A stretch of DNA of 64,000 nt from Actinomadura sp. WMMA1423 (GTDB lineage: Bacteria > Actinomycetota > Actinomycetes > Streptosporangiales > Streptosporangiaceae). Where the stretch lies: contig NZ_CP041244.1 in NCBI RefSeq assembly GCF_006547145.1, positions 4,464,001 through 4,528,000 on the forward strand, written 5' to 3'. The notes under the pieces were generated by a model that ran no database searches, was not told the origin of the DNA, and saw only the letters and a list, made by a program, of their open reading frames with translations. A program made the position numbers and the translations under genes. Within the stretch, counting starts at the first letter, position 1; the number at the start of each line of letters is the position of its first letter. This document shows positions 32,288 through 40,731 of the stretch, in pieces.

Positions 32288-33388
32288 TCAGCCGGTGGCG
32301 AGCTCGTTCGCGGTCAGGTCCGCCAGTCGCTGTGCGGTGTCGAAGTGCGGGGTGAGGCGGGTCTTGGTCATGGCGAAGGAGGTGCCGGTGGCGGTGTCGG
32401 CGTAGACGTAGCTGCCGCCGCCGCCCACCCAGCCGAACGTGGTGGGCGCCTCGTCCGGCGGAGCACCGAGGCGGCCGAGCGGATAGCCCAAGGCCAGCCG
32501 CGCGGGATTGCCGAAGACCTGGTCGGTGCCCTCGAAGGCCACCGCCGTCAGCTCTTCGAGCTGCTGTGGATCGAGGAGCCGTCCGTCGAGGAGCGCGGCG
32601 TTCATGGCGGCGATTCCCCGCGCGGTGAAGGTGCCGACCGAGGGGATGTCCGCTTGCAGGATCTCGTGGCTGTTGCCCATGGCCGCTGTCGGCCGCATCT
32701 CCCACGGTGCGAGGACGGCGTCTTCCTCGGGTGCCGGAAGCGGTGCGGCGTCTTCCAAGTGTGCCAGCCGGGCCAGGTCGGGGCGGGGCACACCGAAGTA
32801 CAGGTCGCCGTCGATGCCCAGGGGCTCGGTGATCCACTCCTGGAGGAGCCGCCGCATCGGTTCGCCCGTGGCCCGGCGTGCGATCTCGCCGACGAGGAAG
32901 CCGAAGGTGAACGAGTGGTACCCCGTCTCGGTCCCGGGCCGCCACCGCGGTTCGGCACCGGCGAGCGCGGTGCAGACCCGCGACCAGTCGGGCAGGTCGG
33001 CGGGGCCGATCGCGCGGGGCATCGCCGGCACCCCGGCCGAATGCGTGAGCACGTGCCGAAGGGTCGCGGACGCCTTGCCGTGCGTGCCGAACTCCGGCCA
33101 CAGGTCGGCCACGGGCGTGTCGTACCCGACGGTCCCGGTCCTGACGAGCAGGTGAGCGATCAGCGACGTCATCGCCTTGCCGGTGGAGAAACCGAAGACC
33201 GGGGTCTCCGGGGTCAGCCTGCGCCCGGTCCGGCTGTCGGCGAGGCCGGCGACGGCGTCGACGATGAGCGCGCCCCGGTGGTGGACGGCGACTTGCAGGC
33301 CGGTCTCGGCTCCGGTTTCGACGAGCTCGTCGAGGACGCTTTGGACTTTCTGCTGCAACGACGGCATCCCCGTCACCGGTTCTGCCAC
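32288..33388 (-). CDS. beta-lactamase-fold serine hydrolase
   Basis: 366 residues, no signal peptide. Class C beta-lactamase-like motifs: SxxK as FSTGKAMTS (Ser68, Lys71), YxS as GYHSFTFG (Tyr157), and a C-terminal FGWVGGGGS in place of KTG. Relatives (EstB/LACTB-type) are cytoplasmic esterases or amidases acting on varied substrates. The gene start overlaps the end of the flavin-split-barrel gene by 16 bases, so they are co-transcribed. Confidence 0.9.
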   Translation of the reverse strand: MAEPVTGMPSLQQKVQSVLDELVETGAETGLQVAVHHRGALIVDAVAGLADSRTGRRLTPETPVFGFSTGKAMTSLIAHLLVRTGTVGYDTPVADLWPEFGTHGKASATLRHVLTHSAGVPAMPRAIGPADLPDWSRVCTALAGAEPRWRPGTETGYHSFTFGFLVGEIARRATGEPMRRLLQEWITEPLGIDGDLYFGVPRPDLARLAHLEDAAPLPAPEEDAVLAPWEMRPTAAMGNSHEILQADIPSVGTFTARGIAAMNAALLDGRLLDPQQLEELTAVAFEGTDQVFGNPARLALGYPLGRLGAPPDEAPTTFGWVGGGGSYVYADTATGTSFAMTKTRLTPHFDTAQRLADLTANELATG

Positions 33389-33894
33389 GTGTAGCGCGTC
33401 TGGCTGAACGTCGACAGCTTGCCGAAGGCGAAGCCGACGGTCGGCGCGACCCGGTACAGCCTGACGTCGCCGGCGATGACGGCCTCGCCCAGCCGGTACC
33501 AGGTCCCCTCCGGGCTGGTCAGATGCGTCCCGTACTTCCGCTCGAAGTCCGCCATGGCCCGTTCCAGCTCGGAACGCTCGTCCACCACGGACGCGACGCC
33601 CTCGATGACGACGTCCACACCGGTCAGGGCATTCGTGCCGGTCGTCAGCACACAGCGGGGGTTGTCATCGAGGTTGCGGGCCTTGCGCTCCTGGTCCCCG
33701 GTGGTGAAGCACATGCCGCCCAGGGTCCAGGCCGCCAGCAGCGTCGTCACGTGCGGTCGCCCGTCGGGCCGCACCGTGGAGAGCCAGAACACCTCCGCCT
33801 CGTCGATGACCTTCCGCGCCGACGGCCACGGCGTCGCCCGCGCTCCCGGAGACGAGAACGATCCCAGTACGACTTCCGGTTCAGCGTCGACCAT
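33373..33894 (-). CDS. pyridoxamine 5'-phosphate-oxidase-fold (flavin split barrel) protein
   Basis: 173 residues. Split-barrel features: FWLSTVRPDGRPHVTTLLAAW, MCFTTGDQERKARNL and PRCVLTTGTNALTG. Members bind FMN or F420, or sometimes haem, and reduce small substrates. The cofactor cannot be told from this sequence. It overlaps the serine hydrolase gene and lies 133 bases downstream of the acyl-CoA operon, so it may be the distal part of that transcript. Confidence 0.87.
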   Translation of the reverse strand: MVDAEPEVVLGSFSSPGARATPWPSARKVIDEAEVFWLSTVRPDGRPHVTTLLAAWTLGGMCFTTGDQERKARNLDDNPRCVLTTGTNALTGVDVVIEGVASVVDERSELERAMADFERKYGTHLTSPEGTWYRLGEAVIAGDVRLYRVAPTVGFAFGKLSTFSQTRYTWQNR

Positions 33895-34027
33895 GGCACA
33901 TCCTTACCTCGACGAGGCGGCCGACGCTGAGGAGACGCGCCGACCTGCCGACCCGCGTGCAGTCCTGGTAGAGACCTGAACTCACCGAGGAACTCATCGG
34001 TCGCGCCCGAAGTGGATATCTCACGGC

Positions 34028-34819
34028 TCACGGAGGCCCTTGGGCCGCCCGCTCGGGGAGTGCTCCGGTGAAGCGCGGCGTGCGGCGTTGTGATGACGCG
34101 GCTAGTCCTTCGGCGAAGTCGGGGGTGGCTCGCAAGCGGGTCTGTTCGCGGTTCTCACGGTCCAGGGCGGCGGCGACCCGCTCGATCAGTCCTTGCCGCA
34201 TGGTCTGTTTGATGCTCACCACCGCGAGGGGCGCGGAGGACGCCATCGAGTCCGCCAGGCGTATCGCCCTCGGGCGGACGTCGTCGGCCAGCTCGTCGAG
34301 AAGTCCGGCGCGGTGGGCTTCCTCGCCCTTGAACCGGCGTCCGGTCAGCAGGTAGTCGAGTGCTTTCTGCTGTCCGACGACGGCGGGGAGGGTCACCGAG
34401 ATGCCGAACCCCGGGTGGAAGCCCAACCGGCTGAAATTGGCGGCGAATCGCGAGCCCGGGCCGCCGACCCGAAAATCGGCGGACAGGGCCAGGCCGAGCC
34501 CCCCGCCGATCGCCGCGCCCTGGACCGCGGCCACGACCGGGGTCTGGCAGCGGAACAGGCGGAGGGCTTGGGCGTAGAGCTCGGACGTGTCGTCCAGGAC
34601 GGCGTTCCCCTGGTCAGGCCGGCCGAAGTCGGCGCCGGCACAGAAGTGCTTTCCCTGCGAGCAGAGGACGATCGCACGGCACGAGGGGTCGCGGTCCAGG
34701 GCCTCGTAGGTGTCGGCGAGCTCGGTGATCAGGGCCGTGTCGAAGAAGTTCGCGGGGGGCCGCCGAAGTTCGACGACGGCGGTGTGGCCTGCGAGGTCGA
34801 CACGGACGTCTCCGGTCAT
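34028..34819 (-). CDS. crotonase-fold (enoyl-CoA hydratase/isomerase) protein, catalytic Glu pair apparently replaced
   Basis: 263 residues. The crotonase fold is clear: GKHFCAGADF and AAIGGGLGLAL form the oxyanion hole. At the positions of the two hydratase glutamates it reads NFSRLGFHPG and LDYLLTGRRF, so neither Glu is evident (Ser/Arg and Asp there). It may act as an isomerase, hydrolase or ring-cleaving enzyme rather than a simple hydratase. It is the last gene of the long acyl-CoA operon, 3 bases after the acyl-CoA dehydrogenase stop. Confidence 0.88.
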   Translation of the reverse strand: MTGDVRVDLAGHTAVVELRRPPANFFDTALITELADTYEALDRDPSCRAIVLCSQGKHFCAGADFGRPDQGNAVLDDTSELYAQALRLFRCQTPVVAAVQGAAIGGGLGLALSADFRVGGPGSRFAANFSRLGFHPGFGISVTLPAVVGQQKALDYLLTGRRFKGEEAHRAGLLDELADDVRPRAIRLADSMASSAPLAVVSIKQTMRQGLIERVAAALDRENREQTRLRATPDFAEGLAASSQRRTPRFTGALPERAAQGPP

Positions 34820-34822
34820 CGT

Positions 34823-35866
34823 TCACTCCTGGAATTCAAGCTGGGACAACCGGTCGAGGTGGGTGGCGGGGTCCCCCAGCAGATGCTGGGCCGCCTTGGC
34901 CCGCCGGTAGTAGAGGTGTAGGTCGTGCTCCCACGTGAACCCCATCCCGCCGTGGAGGTGGATGGCCTGGTCGGCGGCGTGGAAGGCGGTCATCGAGGCC
35001 AGGGCCAGAGCGGCGGCCCTGGGCAGTTCCGCGGGGTCGGCGTCGGCCGTCCAAGCGGCGTGGCGAACCGCGGACTCGGCCAGTTCGCAGTCGACGTAGA
35101 GGTCCGCCAGCGCGTGCTTGACCGCCTGGAACGAGCCGATCGGCCGGCCGAACTGCACGCGTGTTCGCGCGTGCCGCACGGTCATCTCCAGGCATCTGCG
35201 GGCCGCGCCGAGTTGTTCGGCCGCGAGCCCGACGGCCGCCGTGTTCCAGGCGACGTCGAGCGCCCGTACCGGGTCCGGGCAGGGAAGCGGACGTCCGGCG
35301 GCGCCGGCGAGCTCGATCCGGGCGGCGCCCCGGGTGAGGTCGAGAGTGGTCAGAGGTCGCCGGACCAGATCGCCCGCGTCCACGGCGAAGACTCCGCGGC
35401 GCCCCCGGTGGTCGGCGACGACCAGCAGGACGTCGGCCAGGTGCCCGTCCACCACGCACGGGAACCGCCCGTGCAGGCGACCGTCCGCATCGGCGGTGAC
35501 GGGCCCCGCCGCTGGGTCCCACCACGGCGCCGCGACGACGGTCGAGTCTCCTGAGGCGATGCCGGTCAGCAGGTCGGCGGTTCCGTCCAGCTCGCGGAGG
35601 AGGCTTGCGGCGAGCACCGAGGAGGACAGGAAGGGGGCGGGGCACAGCACGGCCCCCATCTCCTCAAGGACGACCGCCAGTTCGGCGACGCCCGCTCCGG
35701 CTCCGCCGTGCCGTTCCGGCACGATGAGGCCGGTCACGCCCAGGTCCTCGGCCAGGCGGCGCCATGTCCTTCGATCGGGCCCCTCGGTGGGGGGCGGGGC
35801 CGCGGCCAGGAACCGGCGCACGGCGTCGCGGAGATGCTCCTGCTCTTCGGTCGGCACCAGGCTCAT
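34823..35866 (-). CDS. acyl-CoA dehydrogenase, small-subunit type
   Basis: 347 residues from ATG 35866, overlapping the previous gene stop by 4 bases. The FAD/CoA fold shows HARTRVQFGRPIGSFQAVKH and IHLHGGMGFTWEHDLHLYYRR, as in the partner subunits of heteromeric actinobacterial enzymes. It lacks the usual C-terminal YEGT catalytic region. It directly follows a 391-residue dehydrogenase gene. Such adjacent pairs form alpha2beta2 acyl-CoA dehydrogenases in steroid and related side-chain degradation. Confidence 0.9.
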   Translation of the reverse strand: MSLVPTEEQEHLRDAVRRFLAAAPPPTEGPDRRTWRRLAEDLGVTGLIVPERHGGAGAGVAELAVVLEEMGAVLCPAPFLSSSVLAASLLRELDGTADLLTGIASGDSTVVAAPWWDPAAGPVTADADGRLHGRFPCVVDGHLADVLLVVADHRGRRGVFAVDAGDLVRRPLTTLDLTRGAARIELAGAAGRPLPCPDPVRALDVAWNTAAVGLAAEQLGAARRCLEMTVRHARTRVQFGRPIGSFQAVKHALADLYVDCELAESAVRHAAWTADADPAELPRAAALALASMTAFHAADQAIHLHGGMGFTWEHDLHLYYRRAKAAQHLLGDPATHLDRLSQLEFQE

Positions 35867-37038
35867 GCGGATCCTTTCGCGCGCAGCGCCGAGAAGGGGA
35901 TGTCGCGGTCGGCGGCGGGCTCGCGGGGCAGGCCGAGCACCCGGTCGCCGATGATCTGCCGTTGGATCTCGTCGGTGCCTCCGGCGATGCGGGTGGACGG
36001 GGCGTCGAGCAGGGCCGCGGCGAGCCCGGCCGCGGCGGCGTCGCCCGGCTCCCACGCCAGCCCGGTGTGGCCGGCGACGTCGGCGACGGCGTCGGCGGAG
36101 AGCCGGGCGAGCCGTCCGGCGGCCAGCTTGCCCGCCGAGCCGCGCGGGCCGGTCGGGCGGCCGGCGCGTGCCTCCTCCCCCAGCCGGGCGGCGAGCAGTT
36201 CCGCGAGCCGCTCGGCCCGGTAGACCTCGGCCAGGCGGCGGCGGACGTGCGGGTCCCCGGAGACGCCCCGCGCGCGGGCCAGTGCCGCGAGCGCGGCGTG
36301 GGAGGCCGGATGGCCGTGCGGGAGGCGCAGGTCGGTGATGGTGATCCGCTCGTGCCCGAGCATCCGCACCGCCGCGTCCCACCCTTCACCGACCGTGCCG
36401 ACCACGGCGTCCGCGGCCGGCCGGACGCCGTCGAAGAACACCTCGTTGAAGCGGACGGCGCCCGTCATGTCCCGCAGCGGCCTGACCTGCACGCCGGGGG
36501 CGGTCATGTCCACGACGAACATGGTGATGCCGCGATGCTTGGGCACGTCGGGGTCGGTGCGGGCCAGCGCCGCGCCCCATTCGGCGTACTCGGCCCGGGA
36601 CGTCCACACCTTCTGGCCGTCCAGGATCCAGCCGTCGCCGTCGCGCCGGGCCCGCGTGGTCAGCCCGGCGACGTCCGAACCCGCGTCGGGTTCGGAGAAG
36701 AGCTGGCACCAGATCTCCTCGCCGCGCGCCATGGGCCGCAGGTAGCGCCGTTTCTGCTCAGGGGTGCCGAGGTCGAGCAGTGTGGGGCCGATCATGCCGA
36801 GCCCGATGAGGAACGGCTTGACGGGCAGCGGGTAGTCCCGGGCCAGAGCGTCGAACGCGCGCTGGTCGGCTCGGGTGAGGCCCTGGCCGCCGTATTCGGC
36901 GGGCCAGGTGATGCCGGCGAATCCGGCGTCGTGCAGTTCCCGCTGGAAGAGCCGCGCCTCCGCCACATCGGTGACCGGCTCGCGGGGGGCGTGCTCGGCG
37001 AGCCAGGCGGCGGCCCGCGCGGAGAAGTCCTCGGTCAT
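35863..37038 (-). CDS. acyl-CoA dehydrogenase, large-subunit type
   Basis: 391 residues from ATG 37038. Typical N-terminal ITWPAEYGGQGLT, FAD-binding FSEPDAGSDVAGLTTRA, WILDGQKVWTS, and C-terminal RIAGGTDEIQRQIIGDRVLG. The position of the medium-chain catalytic Glu is Gly (AGGT), as in several actinobacterial heteromeric enzymes where the base lies elsewhere. It is paired with the gene at 34823-35866. Electrons would pass to ETF. Start and stop overlaps with both neighbours indicate tight coupling. Confidence 0.92.
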   Translation of the reverse strand: MTEDFSARAAAWLAEHAPREPVTDVAEARLFQRELHDAGFAGITWPAEYGGQGLTRADQRAFDALARDYPLPVKPFLIGLGMIGPTLLDLGTPEQKRRYLRPMARGEEIWCQLFSEPDAGSDVAGLTTRARRDGDGWILDGQKVWTSRAEYAEWGAALARTDPDVPKHRGITMFVVDMTAPGVQVRPLRDMTGAVRFNEVFFDGVRPAADAVVGTVGEGWDAAVRMLGHERITITDLRLPHGHPASHAALAALARARGVSGDPHVRRRLAEVYRAERLAELLAARLGEEARAGRPTGPRGSAGKLAAGRLARLSADAVADVAGHTGLAWEPGDAAAAGLAAALLDAPSTRIAGGTDEIQRQIIGDRVLGLPREPAADRDIPFSALRAKGSA

Positions 37039-38183
37039 GCGCCCTCCCTGGGGCTGTTGGACAGGACGAGCGCCGCGGCGGACGTGAAGATGCCGCCCAC
37101 TCCCTGGACGACACTGAGCTCCACGCCGTCCACCTGCCGGTACGCCTCCCCGCGCAGTTGCCGGACGGACTCCTGGATCGCGAACATGCCGTACATTCCG
37201 GTGTGCGTGTAGCAGAGGCCGCCGCCGTTGGTGTTCATCGGCAGGGACCCGCCGGGGGCGGTGTTGCCGTGCGCCACGAAGGCGCCCGCCTCGCCGCGGC
37301 CGACGAATCCGAGGTCCTCCAGCCCGTAGAGCGGCAGGTGCGCGAACGGGTCGTAGACCATCAGATGGTCGACGTCGGCGGCGGTGATGCCGGCCTGGGC
37401 GAAGGCACGGCGGCTCGACCTGCGGAAGGCTCCGGAGGAGGTGAGGTCCTCCATGTGGGCGACCAGCGGGCTCTCCCCCGCCTCCCCCGCTCCCAGCAGA
37501 TGGACGGGCGGGCGCGGCAGGTCGGCGGCGCGTTCGGCGGAGGTCAGCACCAGGGCCGCCCCGCCGTCGGTCACGGGGCAGCACTCCAGCTTGTGGAACG
37601 GCCAGGCGATGACCTTGGAGTCCAGCACGTCCTCGGCGGTGAACTCCTCGGCCCGCCAGGCCCTCGGGTCGCCGTCCGCCCAGCGGCTCTGCATGGCGGG
37701 GACCGCGGCCATCTGCTCGCGGGTCGTGCCCGTCTCGTGGAGGAAGCGCAGCGCGGGCAGGGTAAAGGCGGTGACCGCGCCGTGCACCCCGTAAGGGGCC
37801 TCGAACTGGCGTGACATGGAGTCGGGCGGCGGGCGCCGGGACGGCCGGCCGATGCGCGACCGCCCCGATTCGCCGTGCAGCACCAGCACGGTGGAGCACA
37901 GCCCCGCGTCTATGGCCGCCGCCGCGTGGCGGACGTGCGCCAGGAACGAGCAGCCGCCCACGGTGGTGCCGTCGTGCCAGGACGCGGTGACGCCGATGTG
38001 GTGCGCGATGTCGATCGGCGAGTGCCAGGCGGTGGCGACGCCGTCCACATCGGCCGGGGTCAGTCCGGCGTCGGCCAGCGCGAGGGCGGCCGCGCGGGCG
38101 TGCAGATCCGGTTCGGACATGTGAGGGAGGACGCCGATGTCGGTCTCGGCGGCGCCCACGATCGCGACACCTGGCGGCCTCAT
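37035..38183 (-). CDS. thiolase-fold protein, probable DUF35-dependent retro-aldol lyase (Ltp2-like)
   Basis: 382 residues from ATG 38183. Thiolase fold: VAIVGAAETDIG, VGGCSFLAHVRHAAAAI (Cys78), NTNGGGLCYTHTGMYG. The second thiolase Cys, expected in a C-x-G-G-G segment near the end, is absent (VVQGVGGIFTS). With the DUF35 gene overlapping directly upstream, this matches SCP2-thiolase-like aldol lyases that remove a propionyl or acetyl unit from beta-hydroxy-acyl-CoAs in steroid or arylpropionate catabolism. A true thiolase remains possible because one Cys is present. Confidence 0.85.
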   Translation of the reverse strand: MRPPGVAIVGAAETDIGVLPHMSEPDLHARAAALALADAGLTPADVDGVATAWHSPIDIAHHIGVTASWHDGTTVGGCSFLAHVRHAAAAIDAGLCSTVLVLHGESGRSRIGRPSRRPPPDSMSRQFEAPYGVHGAVTAFTLPALRFLHETGTTREQMAAVPAMQSRWADGDPRAWRAEEFTAEDVLDSKVIAWPFHKLECCPVTDGGAALVLTSAERAADLPRPPVHLLGAGEAGESPLVAHMEDLTSSGAFRRSSRRAFAQAGITAADVDHLMVYDPFAHLPLYGLEDLGFVGRGEAGAFVAHGNTAPGGSLPMNTNGGGLCYTHTGMYGMFAIQESVRQLRGEAYRQVDGVELSVVQGVGGIFTSAAALVLSNSPREGA

Positions 38184-38602
38184 GAGCCTGCCTCCCGCAC
38201 CGGTTGGAACAGGGGCAGCGCCTGGTCGCCGCGCGGCTCGAAGACGACCTCCAGCCGCAGGTCCAGCGGAAGGGCCCGAGGATCTGGAGGGACGTTGACG
38301 AGGTTGGTCACCATTCGCGGGCCCTCGTCCAACTCCACGATCGCGATGACGTAGGGAACCTCGTCCGCGAACCCCGGGGCGGGGACGTGGTTGATGACGT
38401 ACGAACTGAGCCGGGCGCGTCCGCTCGCCGTGGTCCATTCGAGTCGGGGCGAGCCGCAGGACGGGCAGCCGCCGCGCGGGTAGAACACGTGCTCGGCGCA
38501 GTCTCCGCAGCGTTGGAGGCGCAGTTCACCGGCTTTGGCTCCGTCCCAGAAAGGCCGCGTGGCCGGGGTGGGGACGGGCACCGGACGGGTGTCGCCGGCC
38601 AC
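38180..38602 (-). CDS. DUF35 OB-fold/zinc-ribbon acyl-CoA-binding protein
   Basis: 140 residues. The rubredoxin-like zinc ribbon is complete: Cys32-x2-Cys35 and Cys46-x2-Cys49 (RCGDC, GGCPSCG), preceded by FWDGAKAGELRLQ. An OB-fold follows (ARLSSYVINHVPAPGF, YVIAIVELDEGPR). DUF35 proteins associate with thiolase-like aldolases, hydratases or acetone carboxylase-type enzymes and hold the CoA end. It overlaps the thiolase-fold gene by 4 bases, its expected partner. Confidence 0.93.
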   Translation of the reverse strand: MAGDTRPVPVPTPATRPFWDGAKAGELRLQRCGDCAEHVFYPRGGCPSCGSPRLEWTTASGRARLSSYVINHVPAPGFADEVPYVIAIVELDEGPRMVTNLVNVPPDPRALPLDLRLEVVFEPRGDQALPLFQPVREAGS

Positions 38603-38605
38603 CGG

Positions 38606-39517
38606 TCAGCCCGCCGCGGCGGCGTCGAGGGCGGGTGCGGCGTTCGGCCGGGCCCGCTCGATCAGTGCGGGGAGGACATCGCCGAGTTCGCTCGGGTCCC
38701 AGCGTTCGGGGCGGTCGATCGTCGGGCCCGGCCGCCAGCCCTCGGCGACGGTGACGGCGTTGCCCCTGATGCCGAACATGCGACCGGTGATGCCCCGGGA
38801 CCGCGGGCTCGCCAGCCACACCACCAGGGGGGCGATCAGGGACGGGTCGCGCAGCGAGTCCGTCTCCCGGCCCGCGTAGGCGGACAGGTCGGCGGTCAGG
38901 CGGGACGCGGCGGCCGGGTACACGCAGTTGACGGTGACGCCGTAGCGTTCCAGTTCGAGGGCGGCGGTGACGGTGAACCCGGCGATCCCGGCCTTCGCGG
39001 CGGCGTAGTTGCACTGGCCCGGGTTTCCGAACAGACCGCTGGACGAACTGGTGTTGATCAGCCGCGCGTCCACGGGTCCGTCCGCCTTGGCGCGGGCCCG
39101 CCAGTGGGCGGCGGCGTGCTGCGAGACGGCGAAGGTGCCGCCCAGGTGCACGCGGACGACGTCGTCCCAGTCGGACGTCGTCATGTTCACCAGCATCCGG
39201 TCGCGCAGGATGCCGGCGTTGTTGATCACGATGTCGAGGCGGCCGAACTCGCGCACCGCCGTCCGCACCAGCCGGCCTGCCGCCTCGTGGTCGGCGACGT
39301 CGTCGGTGCCGGCGACCGCGCGCCCGCCGGCGGCCCGGATCTCCTCGGCGACGGCCGCGGCGGGGCCCGGGTCGGCGCCGGAGCCGTCCCGGGCGCCCCC
39401 GAGATCGTTGACGACCACGGCCGCTCCCTGGCGGGCGAGCTCCAGGGCGTACTCCCGGCCGATTCCCCGGCCGGCGCCGGTGACGATGGCCACGCGCCCC
39501 TCGCACAGTCTGGTCAT
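38606..39517 (-). CDS. SDR family dehydrogenase, MFE-2/17beta-HSD4-like
   Basis: 303 residues. Rossmann signature TGAGRGIG (residues 13-20), NNAG, INTSSSSG, and YAAAK catalytic pair. The N-terminal VVVNDLGGARDGSG and the overall length match the hydroxyacyl-CoA dehydrogenase domain of peroxisomal multifunctional enzyme type 2, which oxidises 3-hydroxyacyl-CoAs, including those of steroid side chains. It lies between the CoA-transferase gene (4-base overlap) and the DUF35 gene (3-base gap). NAD is the likely cofactor. Confidence 0.9.
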   Translation of the reverse strand: MTRLCEGRVAIVTGAGRGIGREYALELARQGAAVVVNDLGGARDGSGADPGPAAAVAEEIRAAGGRAVAGTDDVADHEAAGRLVRTAVREFGRLDIVINNAGILRDRMLVNMTTSDWDDVVRVHLGGTFAVSQHAAAHWRARAKADGPVDARLINTSSSSGLFGNPGQCNYAAAKAGIAGFTVTAALELERYGVTVNCVYPAAASRLTADLSAYAGRETDSLRDPSLIAPLVVWLASPRSRGITGRMFGIRGNAVTVAEGWRPGPTIDRPERWDPSELGDVLPALIERARPNAAPALDAAAAG

Positions 39518-40731
39518 TGCGCTGTTCTTCCTTCCTCACAGGCGGTTCGCTGGTAGGCCGTCCCGTCGCGGAGCAGCTCGGCGGTCCGCGCCGCGCTGTA
39601 GCCCAGCTCGCCGAGCACGGCCGCGGTGTCGGTCCCCCGGGGCCCTGGCGGGGTGTGCGCGCGGCCCGGGGTGCGCGACAGCGCGATGGAGACGCCGAGT
39701 TCCCGGTGGCGGCCGGCGCCGGTGACGAGTCCGCGGTGCAGCACCTGGGCTTCGGCCAGGGCTTCGGGGAGGGTGTTGACGGGGGCGGCGGGCACGCCCG
39801 CCCGGATCAGGTCGTCCGCCAGGCTCGCGCGGTCGGCGCCGGCGACCAGCCCGGAGAGGATCTCGGCCAGCTCGGCCCGGTGCGCCACCCGGTCGCCGTT
39901 GGACGCGAAGCGCGGGTCGTCGGCCAGGTCGGGCCGGCCGAGGCGCGCGGCGAGCGCGGCGAACTGGCGGTCGTTGTTGGCCGCCAGGAGGACGGGCCCG
40001 GTCCTGGTCTGGAACGTCTGGTACGGCGCCGCCTGGGCGTGCGCGTCGCCGAGCCGTTTCGGTGCGGCACCGTGGGCCAGCCAGTTCTGCGCGTGCGGGT
40101 GCAGGAGGCTGAGCGCCGCGTCGAGCAGGGCGATGTCCACCATCTGCCCGCGCCCGGAGGCCGTGCGTTCGTGGAGGGCCAGCAGGATGCCGGAGAAGGC
40201 AAGCGTCGCGGCGGTGAGGTCCACGACGGGCACGCCGATCCGGACGGGCGGGTCGTCCGGGCCTCCCGACAGGGTCATCAGCCCTGAGAACGCCTGGAGC
40301 AGCGCGTCGTAGCCGGGCGCGCCGCCGAGGGGCCCGTCGGTCCCGAATCCGGTGATCCGGCAGTAGACCAGGCCGGGGTGGTCCCGGACGAGGGAGCTCT
40401 CGTAGCCGAGGCCCCAGCGCTCCATCGTCCCGGCCTTGAAGTTCTCCACCACCACGTCGGCGTCGTCCAGCAGCCGCCGCAGCACGTCACGCCCCGCCGC
40501 GCGGGACAGGTCCAGGCAGATGTGGCGCTTGCCGCGGTTGATCCCGTCGAAGTAGCCGCTCGTGCCCTCCCCGAAGGGAGGCCCGTAGGTGCGGAGCTCG
40601 TCGCCCGCCGGCGGTTCCACCTTCACGACGGTGGCGCCGTGGTCGGCGAGCATCCGGGTGCACAGCGGCCCGGCGACGACCCGGGACAGGTCGATCACCC
40701 GCAGCCCGTCGAGGGCTCCGGCCATGGTCAT
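39514..40731 (-). CDS. CaiB/BaiF family III CoA-transferase
   Basis: 405 residues from ATG 40731 with GGGGAGG upstream. Family III signature: LSRVVAGPLCTRMLADHGATVVKVEPP, the catalytic Asp in GGAPGYDALLQAFSG (Asp142) and GFGTDGP. It moves CoA between acids without ATP and may work with, or instead of, the acyl-CoA synthetase in the same operon. It overlaps both neighbouring genes by four bases. Confidence 0.93.
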   Translation of the reverse strand: MTMAGALDGLRVIDLSRVVAGPLCTRMLADHGATVVKVEPPAGDELRTYGPPFGEGTSGYFDGINRGKRHICLDLSRAAGRDVLRRLLDDADVVVENFKAGTMERWGLGYESSLVRDHPGLVYCRITGFGTDGPLGGAPGYDALLQAFSGLMTLSGGPDDPPVRIGVPVVDLTAATLAFSGILLALHERTASGRGQMVDIALLDAALSLLHPHAQNWLAHGAAPKRLGDAHAQAAPYQTFQTRTGPVLLAANNDRQFAALAARLGRPDLADDPRFASNGDRVAHRAELAEILSGLVAGADRASLADDLIRAGVPAAPVNTLPEALAEAQVLHRGLVTGAGRHRELGVSIALSRTPGRAHTPPGPRGTDTAAVLGELGYSAARTAELLRDGTAYQRTACEEGRTAQ

